A DNA stretch of 64,000 nucleotides from Bagarius yarrelli (GCA_005784505.1 VCAZ01000050.1:2076001-2140000); one strand, 5' to 3'; shown: positions 1 through 11,858, counted from the stretch's first letter. The notes: a model not told the origin generated them from the sequence alone. Program-made: numbers and translations.

Positions 1-92
1 AATGCTCTCTGGACAGTAGCTCATTAATCAGCAGTGATCTGGAGAAACGTTCCCTCAACACGCATGCCGAGGCCAGCGCCGTCCTGGTAGAG
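1..92 (+). CDS. Partial exon of unidentified coiled-coil gene
   Basis: The window opens inside an exon. Read from base 3 it is open for 30 codons (CSLDSSSLISSDLEK then a Leu/Glu/Ala-rich stretch ending AVLVE) and stops at GAG followed by the donor GTACAG at 93. The other two frames hit stops early. It ends in phase 0, which matches the next exon at 814. The residues are charged and helix-prone. The real 5' border lies outside the window. I do not recognise the family. Confidence 0.6.
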
Positions 93-588
93 GTACAGTG
101 ACTGAGGAAAAACGGAAAAGCAGATGTGCTGTTCCTGTGACTGTCTTTATACATGTAAAGACTTTCATCAGACAGAAATAAAATCATTTTGATTGCAGAG
201 CAGTTAAATGACATAATCTGAAGCAAACTGTGTGCTGTGTATGTGATTGAAGGCCAACGTTACCATAGCAACCAGATGCTCAAGTGGCTGCTAAGGGTGT
301 AACAAATGGCTCATGTTAGTTTAGTGAGTGTTTAGTAACAGGATTGTTAAAGATAAAATAATTTTTATTTCGATTTTTAAATCTTAAAAAAGTACAAAAA
401 TAAATCCATGAAAAAAAAGAGAGAAAATCATTTGCAAATAAAACTATGAAACCTTTTTTTTTTTTTTTTTCCAGTTTTTGAAAAACAATTGTAATTTTTT
501 TTAAATTTAAATATTATCATAAACCACATTTTTAGTAACATTTTTATGTTATTTTATACATTTTATCAGATTATTAAGTATATATATT

Positions 589-710
589 GGGGAAGTGGTT
601 AAGTGGTTAAGGTGGTGGACTGCTAATTAAAAGATCGGGGTTCGATTCCCAGCACCACCAGGTTGCCACCTGGATAAGAACGTCTGCCAAATGGCTTAAA
701 TGTAAATATA
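589..710 (+). repeat. tRNA-derived SINE, copy 1
   Basis: The head is tRNA-like, with GTGGTTAAGGTGGTGGACT as an A-box-like region and GGGGTTCGATTCCCAGC as the B box, then CACCACCA. The tail GGATAAGAACGTCTGCCAAA ends in TGTAAATATA. This copy is nearly complete except for a shortened middle. It is the reference copy for the family that recurs through the window. Confidence 0.85.
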
Positions 711-813
711 TATCATTTTTCCTAAACTTAAAATGTGAAGTCATTTTTCATACTTCTGACTGTTTTAGCTTATTGCCTTGTTTATATTTCTGTGCACTTT
801 AACTTCATTACAG

Positions 814-1065
814 AGACTAAAGAAGTCTGAAATCGCAGTTGGAAGAACTGAGGTAACAGATGGAAGTTGGTATTTGCTTTCCTCTGCGCCTGTCAGTTTA
901 CTATATAAATTTTCTGAGAACAGGCGTTGGTTCAGATCCCTCTTTCTGCATGGCATCACCATCTGCCTCCAGTACGTGCAGCTCATAGAAGAGGCCAAGG
1001 AGGAGAAGTTTGAGGAGGGGAGAGTCAACCTGCTGAAGGCTCCACTCATGCAGCTGGATAGACAG
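814..1065 (+). CDS. Exon 2 of the coiled-coil gene
   Basis: The acceptor is ATTACAG before 814 and the donor is CAG|GTACAT at 1066. The 252-nt exon is 84 codons, phase 0 on both sides and open throughout. The first residues RLKKSEIAVGRTE continue the charged helix of exon 1. The second half is strongly coil-like: ICLQYVQLIEEAKEEKFEEG, then a run ending LKAPLMQLDRQ. A middle stretch (VTDGSWYLLSSAPVS, codons 14-28) looks less coding. It contains a pyrimidine run with CAG that could be read as an acceptor, but removing a 71-nt intron (853-923) would break the frame, so I keep one exon. No family was recognised. Confidence 0.65.
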
Positions 1066-1149
1066 GTACATGCATTAATCACCGCAATGTGCATGGAACT
1101 GTGTTTAAAGTGATGTACAGCCTCATACAGAGCTAATTCTTTTACACTG

Positions 1150-1305
1150 ACAGCATTTAACAAACACCGTTATTTAACTGAGCAGTTAAGGGTTAAGGGC
1201 TTTGATCAGAGGCCCAGCAGTGGCAGCTTGGTGAGACTGGGACATGAACCCATGATCTTTTGATCAGAAGTCCAACACCGCGCTGAGCTAAAACTTCCCC
1301 AGATA
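1150..1305 (-). repeat. tRNA-derived SINE, copy 2 (inverted)
   Basis: The reverse complement starts GGGGAAGTTTTAGCTCAGCG and carries a B-box relative (TGGGTTCATGTCCCAG), followed by GCTGGGCCTCTGATCAAAG and CCCTTAACCCTTAACTG. The 3' tail is lost. Confidence 0.75.
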
Positions 1306-1599
1306 CATAAAACACGCAAGAGACGCTGTATGTTTAGAGAACAATGACATTCAGCTCATTTTGAACATTATTTCTATTAGGGCTCCACGATTTTTTTTAA
1401 TTCTGCAATATTATTATGACTTGAATGTCTCATTATTTACGAATGATTTTGGTAATTTTGTAAGTGAGTGAATTTACGCAAAATATAATACACAAATTAT
1501 AATCATAGATAAATACAATAGAACAAAGATCTAAAAATGAAATAAGGGCGTCTGCTAAATGCAAATTTTTACAGTGGATTATTTAATTTCTGTATCTAT

Positions 1600-1785
1600 T
1601 TACATCATTTGCTAGACGTCCTTATCTGACTTACATTTATTTCATTTACACAATCAAGCAATTGGGGGTTAGGGGCCTTGCTCAGAGGCCTAGCAGTGGT
1701 AGCTTGGTGGTACTAGGAATTGAGCCCTTCTGATCTTCTGGTTAGCAGTCCAACCCCTTAACCACTGAGCCACCACTTCTCCCTC
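1600..1785 (-). repeat. tRNA-derived SINE, copy 3 (inverted)
   Basis: The inverted head is CTTAACCACTGAGCCACCAC, with GGGGTTAGGGGCCTTGCTCA in the middle and a tail containing GACGTCCTTATCTGACTTAC. It is close to full length. A further short tail-like scrap sits at 1545-1570. Confidence 0.8.
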
Positions 1786-1799
1786 TTATCAAGTCAAAA

Positions 1800-2420
1800 T
1801 TTTTTTTTCGGGTTGTTTTAAAGCAGCTTAACAGAAATACCTCAGAAACAACAATATTGCTTAGAGTTAGAGTCCCTAACCAAAACTCCATCAGTGACAG
1901 AATGGAGAAAAAAACCTTGGGAGAAACCAGGTTCAGTCAGGGGGTCAGTTCTCCTCTGACCAGATAAACCAATAGGTTACCCCAGGTTTCTGTGGTCTTG
2001 TCCGGATGGCCGTTTAGAAGACAAGAGATCACTGAGAAACTACCTTATTGTCTCCAAGTGATGGTGGCGACTGTGAGCTCGGAAAAAAACAAAGAACAGA
2101 CATATGTTAGTGTAGATGCCATTCGACTTGAAATAAACGAATATATTGTGTGTTATTGGATGTGTTCCCGGTTCCGGTTGAGATGATTATTGCAGCCTGA
2201 CAATCCCTTAACGGATGTGAATAATAAAAATGTGTGTATTATGTGTAGTCCAGGTTAGAGTCTAGTTTTAAACCGGTAGAGAGTTATTCCAAAGTTTAGG
2301 TGCTAGATAACTTATATGTTGAAGACTATCACGCTGTATAGATGAACTACAATTAATCTTTGTTTAAGCTACAAAAGTGATTGTTTTTTTGAGCTTGAAG
2401 ACTTTAAATGTGTTTAAAAT
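1800..2420 (+). repeat. Dispersed fish repeat with AAACCAGGTTCAGTCAG core
   Basis: The block contains AAAGCAGCTTAACAGAAATA, GGGAGAAACCAGGTTCAG and CAGTTCTCCTCTGACCAG. Related text occurs at 11930-12130, inverted at 15380-15530, and at 49345-49405. No coding capacity is seen. The family is recognised only by its recurrence here. Confidence 0.6.
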
Positions 2421-2475
2421 ATTTACACAGTAACTGAACTTTACAATTAAGCTTTACTTTTTTAAACTTTACAAT

Positions 2476-2506
2476 CAACACACACACACACACACACACA
2501 TATATC
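2476..2506. repeat. (CA)n microsatellite
   Basis: A short CA run followed by TATA. Confidence 0.9.
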
Positions 2507-2810
2507 TCACATTCTTTATGTTGAACAGTACATAGTGAATAAACTCACTAATAAAATTACTGAAAAAACTAAACAGGATTTAAACATATTTACAAAAGTA
2601 ACAGCAGCTATATTTCGCTTGGATCTAATCATTTCACAGAGAAGCTGATGTCGAGATGCTGATGTTTCCTTTGGTGTTCGTATACTATGTCGTGTGCACA
2701 CAAATGCATGTAATTAATATCTATGGAGTGTGAAAAAATGGACATGCTTACCACAATTAAGCACTATAAATATAGCAAAAAAAAATCTGATTTCCACTTT
2801 AGACATACAG

Positions 2811-2840
2811 AAGCGTCTCCAGATTCAGCTGTTCAAAAGT
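2811..2840 (+). CDS. Possible 10-codon micro-exon
   Basis: After ACATACAG the sequence reads KRLQIQLFKS in phase 0, followed by a mediocre donor (AGT|GTGAAT). The frame agrees with exons on both sides. The intron left before 2928 would be 87 nt, a common length in fish. The text is helix-like and basic, as expected for this gene. The weak donor and the very short length keep confidence low; exon 814-1065 also joins 2928-2999 in frame without it. Confidence 0.25.
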
Positions 2841-2927
2841 GTGAATAGGTCGGCCCTCCTGTCATCATTTATACTTTTCCATCTATCCATCTTTCTGTAT
2901 TCCACACGCGTCCTGATTGCTTTGCAG

Positions 2928-2999
2928 GTGATTTTGCTGGCTGAGGGCCTGAGTTCACAGATCTGCAGCAGTCCTCGATCCTCTAACACAGAGATTAAG
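2928..2999 (+). CDS. Exon of the coiled-coil gene (24 codons)
   Basis: The acceptor is TTTGCAG and the donor is AAG|GTATGC. The 72-nt exon is phase 0 on both sides and reads VILLAEGLSSQICSS, then PRSSNTEIK. Both other frames contain stops near the start. Joined to exon 814-1065 it gives a continuous LMQLDRQ-VILLAEGLSSQ helix, good support for the pairing. The next visible exon (4407) needs a different entry phase, so another exon probably lies between 3000 and 4406. Confidence 0.6.
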
Positions 3000-3276
3000 G
3001 TATGCTTACCGGCTGCTGAGGCTACGATACAGTGACCTGACTGCAAATAATGTTTATTCCACCTCTGGTCTGGTTACCATAGAAGCAGAAGAACTTTTTA
3101 TTTGGATATGAATCAAATTTTTATGCAACATTTCATGAAAGCAAAAATAATTTAAAAAATCTTAAAAGCAATTTTCTCAGACACGTGGTAACATAATTCA
3201 AATATCACATGACAAATCAGATATCACATGACAGAGAAGAGCTAAATGTTAGGCGAAACATGGGTTTACATGCAAC

Positions 3277-3280
<4 letters not shown>

Positions 3281-3311
<31 letters not shown>

Positions 3312-3350
3312 GCTCTCTCTCATTTTCTCTCTCTTTCTCTCTTCTTTATT
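3281..3350. repeat. (CT)n microsatellite
   Basis: A pure CT run that decays into a pyrimidine-rich tail. The open frame across it encodes only Ser/Leu repeats and is an artefact. Confidence 0.95.
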
Positions 3351-3417
3351 CTTTTTCATTCCCTCCCCCCTCCCTCACTTTTTTTCGCTCCAGCAAACTT
3401 TTTCCATTTTGAATGAT

Positions 3418-3922
3418 GGATTAAACAGAGCTCCAAAAAATGTTCGAAGCTTGGGATATTTTTTTAATAACCTAACCCTGCTTCAAACTTCTCCACAACT
3501 TTATCCCTGACCCGTCTGGTGTGTTTCTTGGTCTTCATTATGCTGTTTGTTCACTAGTGTTCTCTAACAAACCACTAAGGCCTTCACAGAACAGGTGTAT
3601 TTATACTAAGACTAAATTACACACAGCTGGACTCTATTAACTACTTAGGTGACTTCTGAAGGCAATTGATTGCACTGGATTCTATGTAGGTGTATCAGAG
3701 TACCGGGGGGGGGGTGAATACAAATGCACACCACAACTTTTCAGAATTTTTATTTGCTTAAAATGTTGAAAACTGTTTATCATTTTGTTTGTATATCAAT
3801 TATGTGCTACTTTTGATGGTCTATCACATAAATTCTAAATAAAATACATTGAAGTTTGTGGTTGTAAGGTGACAAAATGTGACAAAGTTCAAGGGGTATA
3901 AATACTTTTTTTGAGGCACTGT
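3418..3922 (-). mobile_element. Tc1/mariner-type DNA transposon remnant
   Basis: The block ends at GGGGTATAAATACTTTTTTT followed by GAGGCACTGT, the kind of terminus I associate with a very common teleost DNA transposon. Upstream are TTGGTCTTCATTATGCTGTT and ATTTATACTAAGACTAAATT, also typical of that family, and a G9 run near 3705. No transposase frame survives. Strand and left border are inferred. Confidence 0.55.
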
Positions 3923-3944
3923 GGCTAGAGTCTGTGGATCTGTG

Positions 3945-4370
3945 TGGCAAGGGCTGGAGGGATGCAGTGCAGTTAATCAGCTCAGCTTGCCGCCTCTAAG
4001 TGCCTGTTATTGGGGCCTGTGATCCGATAAAGGCCGGGATTACAGCACTTTGCTTGCACATAATTTCATTGGGTTACACCCTGCAAAAGCACAGTCACAT
4101 CTGACAGCTTGACGATCAGCAGAAACAAGCCGAAAAACGGGCTGGCCTGTATAAAAAAACCCACACGGATATGACACCATTCTGGCTGTCAAAGCTTTCA
4201 TTCTAACACGGCTGACACGCTACGTCAAGACCCTTTGATTGTTCTTTATAAGACGGCTGAGATCAATTTTCTCCCTGTCCCTGCTGAGCCCAGACTGTCA
4301 TCATGATGACACTTTAGGGTTAATAATATTATCTTTCATTTACCAGCTGTAATATATCTTTATTACTGGC
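3945..4370. other. Unique intronic stretch
   Basis: This block has no repeat and no exon that I can support. It is somewhat richer in GC (CAGTTAATCAGCTCAGCTTG) than the flanking intron. The exon needed to reconcile phases between 2999 and 4407 could hide here, but I found none. Confidence 0.4.
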
Positions 4371-4406
4371 AATTAAAGTGCTAATTAAACATTTGGTTGT
4401 GCACAG

Positions 4407-4521
4407 ATCGCTGCTGTGCCCCGAGGATCCCGCTGAGGATGTGCTGGTCAATCGGACGGAGTTCTCGCAGCTTCTAGAACAGTGTGAGGACATGAGACAG
4501 AAGCTGCACAGAAATAATAAG
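4407..4521 (+). CDS. Exon of the coiled-coil gene (38 codons)
   Basis: The acceptor is TGTGCACAG and the donor is AAG|GTAAAG. Only one frame is open: SLLCPEDPAEDVLVN, then a heptad-like segment with RTEFSQLLEQCEDMRQKL and a basic end HRNNK. Composition shifts clearly to coding, with C/G at third positions, compared with the AT-rich flanks. It enters needing one base to finish a codon and leaves in phase 0, which fits the exon at 32386. An acidic Pro-containing lead followed by a helix suggests a linker between coiled coils. Confidence 0.7.
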
Positions 4522-4724
4522 GTAAAGTATGTTGAGGATCAAACAGGTTGGGATGTGTGTATCAGAAAATAATCAATTATAGTGTAGTGTAATGTGGTTT
4601 ATTGGTAAATTTACTGTCCTAAAGTTGATTCTATTATTTTTTATTATAACAGAAAATGTAACAATCTTATATATATAATTTACTGTTATAATTGGACAAT
4701 TGGACAAACCATTTTTCCGTTTTT

Positions 4725-4731
4725 TTTTCTC

Positions 4732-4788
<57 letters not shown>

Positions 4789-5013
4789 TTTATTCTTTCT
4801 CTCTCTCCATCTCTCATTCTCTCTTTCTCTTTCTGTCTCTCTTCCTGCTCCTCTATCTCTCTCTCTTTGGCTCTTTCGCTGTCTGTCTCTCTCACTGTAT
4901 TTCTCTTTATCTCTCCCCCACTCTTTTTCTTTCTCCCTTTCCTCCTTTTTCCTTCCTGTCTTTCTTTCTTTTCTCTCCCTCACTTTCTCTTCTTTCTCAA
5001 TCTTTCCCTCTAT

Positions 5014-5084
<71 letters not shown>

Positions 5085-5095
5085 TCTCTCTCACT
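4725..5095. repeat. Long polypyrimidine (CT)n tract
   Basis: About 370 bases are almost all C and T on the + strand, with pure (CT)n runs at 4731-4781 and 5020-5082. The open frames on both strands here are low-complexity Ser/Leu or Arg/Glu runs, not genes. Confidence 0.95.
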
Positions 5096-5099
5096 GATC

Positions 5100-8000
5100 T
5101 GCCTTCCCATCAGTTTACCAACAGTTGCCCTTCATGTGTTACAGTTAGTTCCATTAAATCCAGTCTACGGTTATTTAATACTGTTCTACCAATATTCTAG
5201 CATTGGTTCTACTGGTTTTTAACGGTTGCTATGGCGATGATGTATTTCAATTGTCCAACCAGTGAAATCCAAACGAACAACCAACTATTTCTCTAAGCAT
5301 GCAAGCCCTAATCTGCACAGATGCTGTGCATGTGTTTGAGCATGAGTAAGGGCAACATCTGCCGGGTGGGTGTGTTTGTGGAAGAACAAAATATCATTGC
5401 AGGTTTGTTTTCACACAAATGAATTCCTTCGGAGCTGCGGATTGATTAGCTAATCTGCAGAACGTGAAATCTTTACAAACGCTTGACACTGATTAGCGGT
5501 TTGGGGAAAACCTTTCTGTCAAAGCTGCTTGTTTTGAAATTCCTTCTTCCTTGACTTGGCTGGAAGTCCTGCTGCATTACCTGCAGACACAACATGGCTT
5601 TCTGCACCAGCCTAAAAACTTAAATAGGAACTTGTAGCATTGTACTTAAAGTCGTGAAAGAAAATCCAGGTGACTATTTTCATGTGGACCAGAGATGGAT
5701 TGCGGCAGTATTAAAACCCTATAAGGTTAAAGAAACAATGAACAATAAGGGCAGGTTGTCCTGGCATCTAGTACAGCTTTCTAGGAACAAACTGATAATG
5801 CTATATAACACATTGTAATTTTTGCATGTAAAAAATCTTGTATTGCTGTTTATGTTATAAAATGATTTAATAGGTATATGTAGAACATACTTTTCTATGC
5901 GTAACTCAAATGTAGTAAATACTCACGTATTTGATTTCAGACGCATCAGATATCTCATGAGCATGACCTTTGCCCTGGAAAATAGCGAATAAGTAAAGAA
6001 GAAGACCGAGAAATTGGCACCAAACACACTGAGAACAACAAGTTTAATACTGTTTCAGTTTTATTATTAGACGTTAGAGCCAGAAAATAGTTTTTAATTT
6101 CTTGAAAACAAGTCTATTAAGCACACAGAAACCTGAAGGGGAACATATTATTTTTTTCTTTTTAGAACGAATGAGCTGATAAATTGATCTTCTCATTACT
6201 GCATTTAATATAACTACTAAGTTTAATGAGGCGTTTACTTTATTACCAGCAATAATAAAACTAAATTCCTGGTTAAAACATCAGATTATCTTACTGAACT
6301 CTTTATAGCTGCCGTATCTAAATTGTCAGCAGTAATAAATGAACTCAACCATTTTTTTAAATCAGTGATTAAACCTGATACAACGAAACACCTTTAATCT
6401 ACAAATTTATCATCTAAGAACATAACGTCATCACCACTGCCTCCCTACCACCATGGACAGATCTCCGACCACCGGGGGTGTTGTGTAGCTTAGAAAATGG
6501 AGATTTTTCCTTTTGACTGATCAAGAACCCGTTTATCATCTGCTATCTGCACTCTCCAGTGTCTTTCCCATCACCTCCTTATGCGGCATGTACACCAAAA
6601 TACAAAAATGTCTATCTTTCCTGCTCTCCCTCCCTCCCTCCCTCTCTCTCTCTCTCTTTCCCCAGATAATAACATGCCACAATGATAGAAAGTCCTGTTA
6701 AATAATAGGCATGGTGTTATTACATGCTCTGTCATTTATGTGCTTCAGGGCAGGTTATTCTGTATACCTGTCAGAATGAAAGAATGGCAGCGGCCAAACA
6801 CCCAAGAGATTTCTTTCTTTTTTTTGTTCTGTGAACATGTCGACGAGGCGACTTGTCAGCTCAGATGTACTTCCTGTCCTCACGCTCGCTCTTCTTTTAT
6901 TGTCTTGCTTCCATTCTCTTCCCAGTGGGACTGTAGAGTCTTAGAGAGCTCTCGCAAATGAAAGAGAACCGACAGCTTTTTGAAATATTCTTTTCAGGTG
7001 TTTGGTGCATTCACATGGAAACGGTTAGCTGGAGCTAAAGCACGCTTGTTTATCCCGTTCTTTTGCGAAGAGCACATGGTGTGAGGGGGTATGGTATGAG
7101 GTGCCGTATTGCTCATATTGAGCTGATTTTAAATAATCAACCTTGTTTACAGCTTCAATAACCAAAACAGGCGAGTAGAAAGAATGATGCTTTTAATGAC
7201 AAAAGGTGTTTCCTTGTTTTTAAACAGAGGACAACTGCAGATCTTGATGCCCAATTCAGATTTTGTGACTATATCTGATTTGTTTGACAACCTGCTCATA
7301 TTACCTTTTAAAAAAAGACTTGTATGCAATATCTACATTTACACCATACGCAACAAAACAACCCAATGTAGACGTACTGACCTGAAAAGAAAGTGAAAAT
7401 GATGTGATAATCAATAGACGAGGACGAAATAATTATTCAGTATTTTGCTTCCGCGTCATATTTTAGGGTTGGCGAAACAATGATCTCTTTAGGCAAATAA
7501 TAAAGGGTTTGTGTTGCAGTCTGGACCAAAGTAGCATTAATCACTACGTTATAAATATTTTCCTTTTTTTCTTTTTTGATTTGTTTACAGACAAAACAGA
7601 TTTTAACTGAACAAAAAATAATAAATAGTTAAATACACAGTTAGTGTATAGCACTGTTAGTGTCCACCTGTGTTGACGTCATGCGCCACTTTTCCTTTTA
7701 ATGATGTTTGACTGATCTGTCTGTTTACACTGCAGACGCTAATAAACGTATCCGATTCATATCTGTTTTATTTCCACATACAAATGGGACCTTAAAACCG
7801 ATCAGAAAATATCAGTGAATTTACCTTACACAATCGTGGGTCATATCCCATCTGTGCCACATATGAGAAAAACATTTGAATTGGGTCACTTGATGCGTTC
7901 TGTGTAAATGCAGCCTTGAAAACAGTAAATTAAACCGCCCCTGATTCTCTGGATTTATTGAAAAGAAAACGCTGCTCTGGAACATACTAAATCAAACACT

Positions 8001-8340
8001 TTTGATTTACTATATGACGCACGAAGCTGTACAAGTCCTGCTATAAAATAATCCGTGATTTCACAGCGCATAAAGCTCTCAGTATTAGAAATGCTCAACG
8101 ATGTCTTTTATTTTTTAAGTAGAGAAATTTTGCTTGTCTGTTCAACCAGTTTTTACCAGTGGACAAAAAAAAAATTATTATTATAAATGATAAAAAATTA
8201 TATTATTAGTATTTCCTTCTGTTCTGTTTGTGTTCATTGACTTTCTTTGTCATGACACACTCCACTTTATATTAATGGCTCAAATATAAATGGACTGTTA
8301 TTATTTTGTATTTAAATTTGCAATATTTTGACAAAAAATC
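5100..8340. other. Intronic DNA without recognisable genes
   Basis: This stretch is AT-rich, apart from a short CCCT/CT run at 6630-6662. I see no exon with paired splice sites and coding-like composition, and no SINE copy. Short open frames here have no helical or domain-like character. Confidence 0.6.
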
Positions 8341-8344
8341 CAAA

Positions 8345-8545
8345 AAATTACATTTACTTGTCTGTCATTTAGCGGACTCCCTTGTTTATACAATTATCTT
8401 GTTATAAAATATCTTGTTTATACAATTGCACAACTGAGGGTTAACATCTTTGCTCAGGGGCCCAGAAGTGGTAAATTGGTGGTGCTAGAAATCAAACTCA
8501 CAATCTTAGTAGTCCAGCACCTTAACCACTGTGCTAGCACTTCAT
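8345..8545 (-). repeat. tRNA-derived SINE, copy 4 (inverted)
   Basis: The inverted head is CACCTTAACCACTGTGCTAG. The body has GGGTTAACATCTTTGCTCAG, and the tail resembles GTCATTTAGCGGACTCCCTT. It is diverged from copy 1. Confidence 0.75.
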
Positions 8546-8639
8546 AATTTTTTTGGTATACAAATGTTTCTGTCTTTAAAAATTAGGGTAATAATCCTAT
8601 CTCTGCTCTCTGGGATGCCCCAAGTGGCAGTATTTGAAT

Positions 8640-8972
8640 CAGACATTCTTTCATTCAGTTTCTATACCCGCTTATTCCCTAATTCAGGGTCACAGGGATC
8701 TGCTGGAGTCTATCCCAGCCGCCTCTGCAAAGGCGAAAGGCATGAGGGGGACATTCTGGACATCACAGGGCCACACATACACTCACTCCTATGGGCAATT
8801 TAGAATCACCTAACATAACATACATGAGGAAAGGAGGAAACCGGAGTACCCGGAGTAAACCCATGCAAGCACAGGGAGGACCACACAGAAAGACCCCTGG
8901 CCAGGAATCGAACCCAGGCCTCCTTGCTGTGAAGCAACAGTGCTAACCACTAAGCCACTGTGCTGCCCTGAA
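8640..8972 (-). repeat. Second SINE family, near full length (inverted)
   Basis: The reverse complement begins GGGCAGCACAGTGGCTTAGT, with a tRNA-like head and B box (GGGTTCGATTCCTGG). It then runs into a long body containing, on the + strand, GGAGGAAACCGGAGTACCCG, CACACATACACTCACTCCTA and GGAGTCTATCCCAGCCGCCT. This is a widespread teleost SINE body and is unrelated to the copy 1 family beyond the tRNA head. Confidence 0.8.
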
Positions 8973-8999
8973 TCAGGCATGTGGAGATATGGTCATTTC

Positions 9000-10015
9000 T
9001 GTTCTGCCAGTCTAAAAGTAAAAAGGGTCAATAACACTTTGCAGCTCGTTAACAGGTTACTAAAACTAATAATAAAAAACTAAACGTAAACTGAAGTGTT
9101 TTAAAATGTGGACCAAAATAAACCTCCAACAGTTTCTAAATCCCAGCAGTGCCAGTATGAGCAGGCAGTTGAACGGGATTGTAGGTGATGTCGTAAATCA
9201 ACCTTTAGATGAAAACTGTAATTAAAGATTAATATGCAAGGTCCTCTAGGGTCAGCCGAGTGTTTTAATAGTCTGCTTGTCATTTATTCAGTTATACATT
9301 GTTCCGTTGTTTTTTTTTCTCTCAAACGTGGTTTCAGAGTCATTTGTTTGCCCATTAAGGCTGAACAGGTTGAATAGCTGTTAAGCAGAGCTTTCACAAT
9401 CTACTGCGTAATTGAAGTAATTACAGGTTCCAGCTGCTGTGTTGCACCATAAACATAGTTACAAGGAGAATTAGGAAGGCAGAAGAACCAGTGCAGGCGA
9501 GTGTATCCCTGAATCCTAATGCGCTCTTTCCACAGATTAGTGCTCAGAGATACTCCGTTCACCTTATTTTTTTAATTAAGACCAGTAATTGTGCTGCGTA
9601 AACACAGCAAGGCAAATTTGTCCTTTATTTGATGGTAAAACACTTCCAGTTGCAGCTTCTCTCCCAGCTGATTACAGACATGAGAGGGAAAATCAGCTCA
9701 TGAAAAACACTTCCCTTTTCCAGCCTGGAAATTGTCTCCAATTTAGTCATTTTCTTTAATTGAATTCGTAGTTGAGATTCTAAAGCCATTGATTCGAACA
9801 AACTGCTGTTTGTGGTTTGCTGGTGCGTAATCACAATTAGGTTTTTTTTTCCTGTCGGGTCCATCGTTTAGACAGAATTGCAGGACGTTTCCCATTACAA
9901 GCCAGGAGAATGTACCACCGTTTATCTAAAGCAAATATAAATGATGCAACAACATGCTTGCAACAACTTGTGCTTTTTGCTAAATATTACAAATGTTAAA
10001 CTTTACATAGAATAA
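9000..10015. other. Repeat-poor intronic block
   Basis: No transposon, SINE or exon is seen. The 9360-9900 part has several TAATT/ATTA homeodomain-like sites and E-box-like CAGCTG sites, and is unusually free of simple repeats. This makes it a candidate conserved non-coding element, but only a comparison with other fish could show this. Confidence 0.35.
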
Positions 10016-10017
10016 AC

Positions 10018-10129
<112 letters not shown>

Positions 10130-10434
10130 CTTTAGTTGTAAATTAGGATTAATTTTATTCTTAAAAGTACACTAAAGAATAGAGACAATTAATATATAAA
10201 TATCTATTATGTTATAGTATATTATAGTATATTTATATTGATATCTGTATATAAAATATCCGCTAAGTCTTTTATGTTGGTTGACTAGAGTGCAAAGAAT
10301 GCAAATATTTTAAGAATTAATTAGATATAACACAAACGTATAAGCATATAAGAAGTTTATATGGTGAAATGTGCCATTCTAAAACTTTTCCCTAAATATA
10401 TTGCTTGTTTATTTATTATATATTTTTATATTTT

Positions 10435-10480
10435 TAATTGGAAAAACCAACTTAACCACTGCGCTACCACTTCCCAATAT
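10435..10480 (-). repeat. SINE head fragment (inverted)
   Basis: CTTAACCACTGCGCTACCAC followed by TTCCC matches the inverted head of the copy 1 family. Nothing else of the element remains. Confidence 0.7.
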
Positions 10481-10489
10481 ATAGCTATA

Positions 10490-11730
10490 CCAAATCTATA
10501 AACTATATGTGTGTATACTTTACTGAACAGATATTCTGTAAGTTGATTAAACAACTAGTTGACGTGAATGAATGGAATGATTCTGAAGTAAAAAATAATG
10601 AAAAAGGCCAAACTTGATTTAAATTATACAAAATAAATGTAATAGATTTGTGCAAATGACATGCGAACGTCTACGTTTCGGAGATGGTATCCTGTTACCG
10701 CAGCCAGCTGAGACCTGAGCTTTTTTTTCCCGCCTAAACATAAAGCAGCATTCAAACTAAACACAAACAGTCATTTCACTGACTAGAAGTGGCACATAAA
10801 AGTCACAGTTGTCCTTGGTTGTGGGTACTTTTGCTTCACACTGACTTAATTTGACCCAGAAATCACTGAACCACCTCCTCTATTTCAGTCCTCTTTTCCT
10901 ACATGCCCTTGTCACAGCTCAGGACAAGATTTTAAAATAAGAACATGCCCGTGGGACTTCTCCAGGGCCAAACAGCAAGGACGTGTAAAAAAACAGTGTT
11001 GAAACTGGGTCTTGTCCTAAGATAACCGAGAATAAAAAAAAAATTGGTCTAGATCTAGTTAAAAAATGCATCCAAACAAACAACTGCAAAAAGAATCCAT
11101 TGGGAAATAACGAACATGGATGGGGCTTCTTGGAACGCAGACCACCCACAGCGGCTATAATACTGTATACGGCCATTTCAAACAAAAGTGATGAAGAACA
11201 TTTAATCTGAATTATGCTCCTTAATGAAATCGGTTGCTCGTTGTTGCATCAGTGTATTAGACACAGATCCACTGTATCTTGTTCTAGACTCTGAAGAGAG
11301 CTCAAGTGATGCAACAGAAAAAAATGGTCTTTAAAATCCCATTGTTTCAAAAAGCCAATAGTGCAAAATTGATTTTTCCAATCACAGAGATGGTAGCCAG
11401 TTACCGTGTAGGTAGCCACATATGCCAAAAAAGTCAGATAGCACGTTCCTCTAAGAAGGTCACGCTGCCCTGTATAGCAACATGTTAAAAAAAAAAAAAA
11501 AAAAAAAAAAGATACGGTTGTCTGCTTTTATGGGTCTGAAAGAAAGCATGTGTTCAACTTAGACCATTTGGTCACCACTGTGTGATGAGAAAGAGCTGGC
11601 TGGTGGGTGGGAATCAGCATGAGCACATAATATGCAAAGGTCCAATGGTTTTCTTCTTATGATGGGCAAAGCATTTAGAGAATAATTATAATAATATTAT
11701 TTTATCAAAAACATTTAAACAGTATTAAGG
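10490..11730. other. Intronic DNA, no supported gene
   Basis: Ordinary AT-rich intron with an A24 run near 11486-11510. Open frames on both strands lack domain character and are ignored. Confidence 0.5.
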
Positions 11731-11734
11731 CACT

Positions 11735-11858
11735 ATGGCATACACCTTTATCTGGAGCGACTTACATTTATCCAATTTTTTTTAATCTATGTGACAACTG
11801 AACTCAGGATCTTCGGATCAGCAGTCCAATCGGTTAAACACTGTGCTGTTTATTTCGC
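11735..11858 (-). repeat. tRNA-derived SINE, diverged copy (inverted)
   Basis: The inverted tail TTATCTGGAGCGACTTACAT is followed by a degenerate head (GCAGTCCAATCGGTTAAACA). Confidence 0.65.

Noticed and set aside
853..923. A 71-bp intron splitting the exon at 814-1065
   Set aside because: The donor- and acceptor-like sites exist, but removing 71 bases breaks the frame that is open when read straight through.
2803..2848. 46-nt exon using CACTTTAG and AATAG|GTCGGC
   Set aside because: Its length puts both borders out of phase with the exons before and after.
4692..5222. Long open frames on both strands over the CT tract
   Set aside because: They are Ser/Leu or Arg/Glu repeats produced by a dinucleotide run; no splice sites or complexity.
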